Shown here: in pieces, positions 1 through 4,194 of the stretch
Layout of the letters: every line of letters starts with the position of its first letter
Position numbering within the stretch: the stretch's first letter is position 1
Assembly: GCA_010027395.1 (NCBI GenBank)
Contig: RGVD01000157.1
Span: 1 to 6,277, forward strand
Direction: 5' to 3'
Length of the DNA: 6,277 nt
Source: Bacteroidota bacterium
GTDB taxonomy: Bacteria > Bacteroidota > Bacteroidia > UKL13-3
Translations under genes and position numbers: made by a program
Notes under the pieces: generated by a model
What the model was told of the DNA's origin: nothing
Database searches by the model: none
What the model saw: the letters and a program-made list of their open reading frames with translations, nothing else

Positions 1-491
1 AAATATTTTTTATTAATTAAAATAGAATCTTCAACGGGTAAATAACTGTAAACCAATTCCAAATTACTACCTATCCTATATGTGTTATTGCAAATAATCT
101 CAAAACCAATTAATGAATTTTTAGAAAATTCAGTAGTATTGATTCTGAAATATATTTTATTTAACTCAGCGGAATTGCCTATAAAATTCATATCAACATT
201 TTCATATTTTTCTACAGAAGTTCTAGGGCAATCTCCACTACTTAAACCTTTTGTTACAATTTGGTAATAAGTATTCTTACCTTGTCCAATAAGTACTGCG
301 GTATCGTTGGCATCACTAACAAATACCAAGGTATCTGTACCTGTATAGGGTATTTTTGCCTTGTTACTGTCGGCAATATTGTAGTTGGTAATAACATCAC
401 TTAGGTCGCCACAATCGGTATCACGTTTGCAAGCTTGCAAAATAAAAAGCAAGCTAATGATGGCAATGTAAAGTAGTTTTGTTTTACTCAT
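1..491 (-). CDS. Putative lipoprotein, function unknown (3' end outside window)
   Basis: The minus strand is open from 491 to the left edge, giving 163 residues with no stop, so the C-terminus is missing. The N-terminus reads MSKTKLLYIAIISLLFILQAC: basic residues, a hydrophobic stretch (about 6-18), then a lipobox-like LQAC with Cys21 as the likely lipidated residue. This suggests a protein anchored to the periplasmic or outer-membrane side. The mature part begins KRDTDCGDLSD, has three further cysteines, and looks beta-rich with no domain I recognise. Two in-frame ATGs lie upstream, at 518 and 536, before an in-frame TGA. I chose 491 because it gives a compact signal peptide; 518 would add nine residues (MNTFKNKTT) and remains possible. 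It is divergent from nothing nearby on the plus strand, and the next gene on the same strand is about 650 bases upstream, so it is probably transcribed alone. A coding gene is well supported; the function is unknown. Confidence 0.8.
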   Translation of the reverse strand, partial: MSKTKLLYIAIISLLFILQACKRDTDCGDLSDVITNYNIADSNKAKIPYTGTDTLVFVSDANDTAVLIGQGKNTYYQIVTKGLSSGDCPRTSVEKYENVDMNFIGNSAELNKIYFRINTTEFSKNSLIGFEIICNNTYRIGSNLELVYSYLPVEDSILINKKY

Positions 492-554
492 AGTTGTTTT
501 ATTTTTAAAGGTATTCATGATTGCTTCGCAGTTCATGGTTTTTGTAAGTTTTCA

Positions 555-586
555 CAAAGGTTAACAAAAAGAAAACACAATTACAA
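555..586 (-). promoter_or_regulatory. Possible Bacteroidota-type promoter for the lipoprotein gene
   Basis: On the minus strand AACCTTTG (562-555) matches seven of the eight positions of the Bacteroidota -7 element TAnnTTTG. A TTG (586-584) lies 21 bases upstream, near the place expected for the -33 TTTG. Transcription would begin near 548, leaving too short a leader for the ATG at 536 and favouring 518 or 491. Chance matches are common in AT-rich DNA, so this is tentative. Confidence 0.3.
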
Positions 587-880
587 GGGAAATCGAAGAA
601 TGACTAGTTATTTTTGGCTGTAAAAGCTGCTTTAAAAATATAAATTTCTATATAAATAGAAGTTGCGCATTATGGTTTAGGGATTTTTATATACATCATA
701 TTATCCATATGTCTTGCCAACTCACTACAGCCACAATCATGGCAATGGCTAGAACATAAATCTATGCTAAGCTAAATTAAGCATGTTCATTTAGTATCAA
801 ATTCATCCCTTCAATAAGTAATTCCAAGTTCGACTTTAGTCCCTTGTCCTCCACTAACAGCAGTACAAAACAAATCAAAA

Positions 881-906
881 GCCTGTAAATCGTATGATTT
901 ACAGGC
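881..906. terminator. Intrinsic terminator hairpin, possibly bidirectional
   Basis: GCCTGTAAATC (881-891) and GATTTACAGGC (896-906) form a perfect 11-bp stem around the loop GTAT; A880 and T907 add a twelfth pair. On the plus strand it is followed by CTTTTGTTTTT, a good U-tract. On the minus strand the exit is TTTTGATTTGTTTTG, also U-rich. It could end the minus-strand PhnA-family transcript, although it is about 290 bases past that gene's stop. It could also end a plus-strand transcript from the otherwise empty stretch to its left. The structure is clear; the direction is not. Confidence 0.8.
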
Positions 907-962
907 TCTTTTGTTTTTACAACTTTTCAATTCATTCATTTTTTCGCAAACCTGAGGGGGCA

Positions 963-1005
963 AATTCGGGGTCACTAAATATTTTCAATTTACTGACCCC
1001 GAATT
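963..1005. repeat. Long near-perfect inverted repeat (43-base palindrome)
   Basis: The arm AATTCGGGGTCA (963-974) is exactly complementary to TGACCCCGAATT (994-1005). Past one C/C mismatch (975/993) the pairing resumes for five more pairs (976-980 with 988-992). That makes 17 of 18 pairs around a seven-base loop (981-987). Neither side has the uninterrupted T-run of a normal intrinsic terminator. The stem is much richer in G and C than its surroundings. It could be a REP-like or small mobile repeat, a factor-independent terminator or RNA-processing signal for the minus-strand gene ending at 1194, or a protein-binding palindrome. Confidence 0.75.
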
Positions 1006-1016
1006 CCTTCGGAATT
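1002..1016. repeat. Short hairpin overlapping the edge of the large palindrome
   Basis: AATTCC (1002-1007) pairs with GGAATT (1011-1016) around a TTC loop. Its left arm shares four bases (1002-1005) with the right arm of the 963-1005 palindrome, so the two hairpins compete in part and may be alternative folds of one structured element. Confidence 0.45.
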
Positions 1017-1193
1017 AAATAAACTCGAATTTAAAGAATAATGGTTTTAGGAAATCGAATAAACGAATAATATTAATAAAATCACAGTTGAAATATTAAC
1101 TATTTTTTGTTTGTCTTTTAATTACTAAAAAAGTTTTTTTTGCCGATAAGATAGAGTCAATCGTTAATAAAATAAATTCTGATTTGATAAGCC

Positions 1194-1541
1194 TCAGACC
1201 TTTTTCACAAAAATAGATTTCAAAGCCATAGCACCAAACTCTCCGACTTTGCAATCGATATTGTGGTCACCGTCTACCAATCGAATGTTCTTAACTTTGG
1301 TACCCGTTTTAATATTTTTCAAAAAACCTTTTACAGGCAAATCTTTAACAATAATTACCGAATCTCCATTTTGCAGAATATTGCCATTGCAATCTTTCAC
1401 CACTAAAGTATCCACTGTGGTAACCGTTTCAGGCGCAGTTTCTTTGCTCCATTCGTGCGCGCATTCAGGACAGACCAATAAATTATCCATTTCGTAGGTA
1501 TAAGGAGATTTACATTTTGGGCATTCTGGCAATTCTGACAT
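1194..1541 (-). CDS. yjdM: PhnA/YjdM-family zinc-ribbon protein
   Basis: This complete 115-residue protein matches the PhnA (YjdM) family in length and layout; the E. coli member is of similar size. The N-terminal zinc ribbon has Cys7/Cys10 (CPKC) and Cys24/Cys27 (CPEC), which should bind one zinc ion. After a linker of about 15 residues comes the small all-beta PhnA domain (about 48-115), beginning VVKDCNGNILQNGDSV and ending KSIFVKKV. The E. coli gene was named for its position near the phosphonate operon, but the family is not needed to break carbon-phosphorus bonds and its role is unsettled. It should not be confused with phosphonoacetate hydrolase, also called PhnA. No phosphonate genes adjoin it here. 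The ATG at 1541 places the zinc ribbon at the very N-terminus, as is usual. It is a cytoplasmic protein, apparently monocistronic, and its transcript probably ends at one of the hairpins at 881-1016. Confidence 0.93.
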   Translation of the reverse strand: MSELPECPKCKSPYTYEMDNLLVCPECAHEWSKETAPETVTTVDTLVVKDCNGNILQNGDSVIIVKDLPVKGFLKNIKTGTKVKNIRLVDGDHNIDCKVGEFGAMALKSIFVKKV

Positions 1542-1570
1542 AGGATTTCTGTTTATATAATGATGTAAAA

Positions 1571-1602
1571 TAAACCTAAATAAACGAAAGCTGACATGAA
1601 AA
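1571..1602 (-). promoter_or_regulatory. yjdM: Possible promoter of the PhnA/YjdM-family gene
   Basis: On the minus strand TAGGTTTA (1578-1571) matches seven of eight positions of TAnnTTTG, and TTTT (1602-1599) sits 20 bases upstream, close to the -33 TTTG in content and spacing. Initiation near 1564 would give a leader of about 23 bases before the ATG at 1541. It is a reasonable near-match but unproven. Confidence 0.35.
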
Positions 1603-1625
1603 TTGATAGGTCCATGATATATCTA

Positions 1626-1635
1626 GTCAATTGAC
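1626..1635. repeat. Short perfect palindrome in the divergent intergenic region
   Basis: GTCAATTGAC is a 10-base perfect palindrome roughly midway between the two divergent genes, upstream of both putative promoters. It could be a dimeric regulator's site, but a single short AT-rich palindrome is weak evidence. Confidence 0.2.
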
Positions 1636-1735
1636 AATTAATCAAGGGTAAAAGTTTAGTTTAATTCGTTTTATATTTTATGATACAACTATATGATTTT
1701 ACAATTGGCATCAACAATTATTAAAAATAATTTAA

Positions 1736-1743
1736 TATGTTTG
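1736..1743 (+). promoter_or_regulatory. Possible -7 element of the exoprotein operon
   Basis: TATGTTTG fits the Bacteroidota -7 consensus TAnnTTTG exactly, but I see no -33 TTTG at the expected 19-21 bases upstream. Initiation near 1750 would leave a leader of about 17 bases before the ATG at 1767. It would also place the alternative ATG at 1737 inside the promoter. A second near-match, TATATTTT (1672-1679), is another candidate. Confidence 0.25.
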
Positions 1744-1766
1744 AATACATTATTCAAAATAATCAG

Positions 1767-2231
1767 ATGCGCATTCTAAAACTATTTTTCTGTTTCATGC
1801 TTTTATTAAGTCTTAATGCTATTAAGGCTCAGGAAACTAAATACAATCCCAAAGAATATAGTAACCAACCTATGTGGATAGAAATGATGGACGATAGCAG
1901 TGTGAATTACTATGAGGCCTTGAAAGCTTACGAGCAATATTGGCAAAACCGTATCAGACCTCAAGAAGAAGAGGATGCAATTAATGAACATGGCTCTAGA
2001 AAAGCAGAAAGAGAACGTGAAAAATTCGAAAAAAAACTTGCCAAGATGACCCCTGCTGAAAGAACCGTGTTCGACAGGATGAAATACGAATGCAAGCGAT
2101 TTGATAATTGGAAACGAGAAGTTAAGAAATTTGTTCAGGAAGATGGTCATATTTTAAGCTATGATCAAAAACTTGAAATTTGGAATAGACAACAAGTTGA
2201 AATGAAAAAACTTAATAAATCCGACAAATAA
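1767..2231 (+). CDS. Small exported, highly charged protein, function unknown
   Basis: From the ATG at 1767 this is a 154-residue protein with a textbook signal peptide: MRILKLFFCFMLLLSLNAIKAQ, probably cut just before or at ETK. An ATG ten codons earlier (1737) is in frame but would put acidic MFEYIIQNNQ ahead of the signal, so 1767 is preferred. The mature part is rich in Lys, Glu and Arg and should be mostly helical or coiled-coil (about residues 62-105 are almost all charged, including KAEREREKFEKKL). Near the start it has NYYEALKAYEQYWQNR. This resembles, from memory, the N-terminal propeptide-like segments of some Bacteroidota propeller exoproteins, where similar F/Y-x-x-x-K-A-F/Y-E-x-Y-W patterns occur. 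It lies 16 bases before the giant exoprotein gene and is almost certainly in the same transcript. I cannot name a family; a partner or chaperone-like role is inference only. Confidence 0.82.
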   Translation: MRILKLFFCFMLLLSLNAIKAQETKYNPKEYSNQPMWIEMMDDSSVNYYEALKAYEQYWQNRIRPQEEEDAINEHGSRKAEREREKFEKKLAKMTPAERTVFDRMKYECKRFDNWKREVKKFVQEDGHILSYDQKLEIWNRQQVEMKKLNKSDK

Positions 2232-2233
2232 GT

Positions 2234-2240
2234 AAAGGGA
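2234..2240 (+). promoter_or_regulatory. Shine-Dalgarno-like site before the exoprotein gene
   Basis: AAAGGGA lies seven bases before the ATG at 2248, in the 16-base gap after the preceding stop. It resembles part of AAAGGAGG and is stronger than most starts in this AT-rich window. It supports both the choice of start and translation from a shared transcript. Confidence 0.5.
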
Positions 2241-2247
2241 ATTCTAT

Positions 2248-4194
2248 ATGAAAAAACATCTACTCATCATTATATGTCTTGTTTGTTATCAAATTGGTTT
2301 TTCGCAATCAGCCAATTGGTCTGCAGTATTGCCAACAAAATTTCCTACCAATGCAAGTGGCCAAATACATGGCATCAGTCGTGTAAGTCAAATAAAGTTT
2401 CACCCAAGCAATGCAAATAAAATGTATGCAGTAAGTGCTCGAGGCGGCTTATTTATTAGCACCGATGCTGGTGCTAATTGGTTAGTTGCGCCTGGTACTG
2501 ATTTTATGGCAAGTGCTAGATTAGCATCAGTTTGCATTGATTACACAAATGACCAAATTATATACTTAGGAACAGGTGACCATAACTATTACTATAATGG
2601 AAATGGAGTCATGAAATCGACCAATGGTGGTCAAACATTTACCCAAACTACCCTGACAGGTAAATTAGTTGTTGATATGGTAATGGACCCAAGCAATAAC
2701 AATAGCATAGTAGCCATCACCAATGCAGGTATTTATAAGACCAATGATGCAGGCGCTACATGGACACTAAAGACAGCTTCAAGGGGTTTTGATGATTTAA
2801 AACAAAAAACACCTACTTCAAGAACATTGTTTGCAGCTACAAGAGATTCGGCATTTTTCCGCTCATTAGACTTTGGAGATACTTGGACACAAATTACATC
2901 AGGTATTGTTTTGCCCTCAGGAATTACCAACGGAAATGGATGTAGAATTGCCATAACCCCTGCTGATACCAATGTGGTTTACCTTGCTATGGTGGCAAAT
3001 AGCGGCACAGTTTACAAATCTATTAATGGAGGACTTTCATTCTCTGCAGTAAAAAACACAGCATCACCATACCTTACCTATTATGATAACCTATCCACGT
3101 CATCAGGTCAGGGAGATTATAATTTTGGAATTGGAGTAGATAGAACCAATGCCAATATTTTATACCTAGTGGCCCATAATAATTGGAAATCAACGGATGG
3201 TGGAGTAACATGGACACAACTTACGAACTGGTGGCAAAAATGTCATACGGATATGCATCAAATTATTACCTCACCGTTCAACAACACAAACTTATACAAC
3301 GTGAACGATGGCGGTGTTTTTTTGAGTGTTGATGGTGGAAGTAATTGGACACCCAAAAGTGATGGCATAGCGGGATATGAAATATACCACGGTAGCTGCA
3401 GCCCAACTAGAAGAGATATGTTCAGCATTGGAACTCAAGACAATGGTGAGTTATACGCAAATTCATCAGGGTGGTTCACCAATCGTGGTGGCGATTGGCA
3501 GGCTCATTGTGTTTTTGATTATAGACCTAATAGTTCTATGACATATTATTACAATCCAGATTGGGGAACAGTAAACATCCCTAAACGAAGATTAGTAAAC
3601 GGCAGCGATGCCACCTATGGTCTGCCCTCAACAGTATTAGACATTACCGATATAGCATTCCATAGAAGTAATCCAGACCTAGCTTTTGCTAGTGACTCCA
3701 TTATTTTCCGCACAACCAACCTAACAGCAGGTACTCCAAGTTGGACTCAAATTGCAAATTTGGGTAAAAAAATTATGGCCATGCATTGCCATTATGCGGA
3801 TGCAAACAGACTCTATGTTATCACAAGTGATGGTATGATTTATGTAAGTACAAATGCTTTGGCAGCTACGCCTAGTTTTACAAGTTATGCTTTACCAAAT
3901 ACAAGTAACAATGCTGCCTACATTACGAGCGTAAAATCAAATATAAATACCCTATATATTACCATTAATACAAAGGTTTTTCGTTCAACCAATAATGGGG
4001 CTACGTGGACTAATATTACATACAACCTACCTTCAGTCAACCACGATAAAATTTTAGCTGACGAATATTTTTCAAGCAATGAATTGGTATTTATTGCAAG
4101 TAATAATACTGTTTATTACAAAACAGCCACAGCTGCTACATGGACCATTTTCAATACTAATTTACCCTCGACAGTACTTCAAATACCTTATTAA
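2248..4194 (+). CDS. Secreted sortilin-like beta-propeller (N-terminal part of frameshifted giant exoprotein)
   Basis: The frame encodes 648 residues. MKKHLLIIICLVCYQIGFSQ is a signal peptide cut near residue 20, giving Sec export to the periplasm. The rest is a sortilin/VPS10-like, BNR-type propeller carrying Asp-box loops (S/T-x-D/N-x-G-x-x-W/F) at about residues 71 (STDAGANW), 124 (STNGGQTF), 165 (TNDAGATW), 206 (SLDFGDTW), 258 (SINGGLSF), 315 (STDGGVTW), 360 (SVDGGSNW) and 580 (STNNGATW). Degenerate copies lie near 488, 534 and 625. A GTQDNG segment (395-400) followed by RGGDW (413-417) is typical of this class. No sialidase active-site set is evident, so a binding or structural role is more likely than glycosidase activity. 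The TAA at 4192 is not the natural end: the last strand and many more domains follow in another frame (from about 4182). It is the second gene of an apparent operon with the small exported protein. Confidence 0.88.
   Translation: MKKHLLIIICLVCYQIGFSQSANWSAVLPTKFPTNASGQIHGISRVSQIKFHPSNANKMYAVSARGGLFISTDAGANWLVAPGTDFMASARLASVCIDYTNDQIIYLGTGDHNYYYNGNGVMKSTNGGQTFTQTTLTGKLVVDMVMDPSNNNSIVAITNAGIYKTNDAGATWTLKTASRGFDDLKQKTPTSRTLFAATRDSAFFRSLDFGDTWTQITSGIVLPSGITNGNGCRIAITPADTNVVYLAMVANSGTVYKSINGGLSFSAVKNTASPYLTYYDNLSTSSGQGDYNFGIGVDRTNANILYLVAHNNWKSTDGGVTWTQLTNWWQKCHTDMHQIITSPFNNTNLYNVNDGGVFLSVDGGSNWTPKSDGIAGYEIYHGSCSPTRRDMFSIGTQDNGELYANSSGWFTNRGGDWQAHCVFDYRPNSSMTYYYNPDWGTVNIPKRRLVNGSDATYGLPSTVLDITDIAFHRSNPDLAFASDSIIFRTTNLTAGTPSWTQIANLGKKIMAMHCHYADANRLYVITSDGMIYVSTNALAATPSFTSYALPNTSNNAAYITSVKSNINTLYITINTKVFRSTNNGATWTNITYNLPSVNHDKILADEYFSSNELVFIASNNTVYYKTATAATWTIFNTNLPSTVLQIPY
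4161..4194 (+). other. Frameshift interval within the giant exoprotein gene
   Basis: The propeller frame ends in LPSTVLQIPY and TAA (4192-4194). The continuing frame is shifted by -1, as after loss of one base, and is open from 4161, just after its own stop at 4158-4160. It reads NTLLRYTSYGRGMWE from 4182, the characteristic closing strand of these propellers. The change must lie between these limits. I see no canonical X-XXY-YYZ slippery heptamer in phase, so programmed frameshifting is unlikely. The closing motif also seems unusually close to the preceding strand, so the event may be a larger deletion with length equal to one modulo three. Confidence 0.82.

Larger units (their letters stand above)
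537..1193. other. Gene-free region with terminator, palindrome and possible tRNA 3' remnant
   Basis: I find no credible reading frame here on either strand; the best plus-strand candidate, near 713, is only 16 codons. The region contains the putative promoter of the lipoprotein gene, a tRNA-3'-end-like stretch (about 824-857), a terminator hairpin (881-906), a long palindrome (963-1005) and a short hairpin (1002-1016). The rest, especially 1017-1193, is AT-rich with A and T runs (for example 1127-1141) and no recognisable element. At over 650 bases it is long for a bacterial spacer, and the cluster of hairpins suggests that something was once inserted or lost here. Confidence 0.6.

Noticed and set aside
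82..267. Plus-strand open frame of 61 codons
   Set aside because: It lies antisense to the lipoprotein gene, which has a signal peptide and a longer open frame; no family resemblance.
815..860. Intact tRNA gene
   Set aside because: Only a T-loop-like segment is present; the T-stem is mispaired and no acceptor 5' half, D-arm or anticodon arm can be placed upstream.
1249..1497. Plus-strand open frame of 82 codons
   Set aside because: It is antisense to the recognisable PhnA/YjdM-family gene.
1806..2150. Minus-strand open frame of 114 codons rich in Phe
   Set aside because: It is the reverse of the Lys/Glu-rich coding sequence of the small exported protein, which naturally gives Phe- and Leu-rich antisense frames.
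2733..2972. Minus-strand open frame of 79 codons
   Set aside because: It is antisense to the propeller repeats and has no independent support.
4161..4194. Programmed -1 ribosomal frameshift
   Set aside because: There is no canonical slippery heptamer in the correct phase in the interval and no obvious strong stem-loop just after it; mutation or sequence error is simpler.
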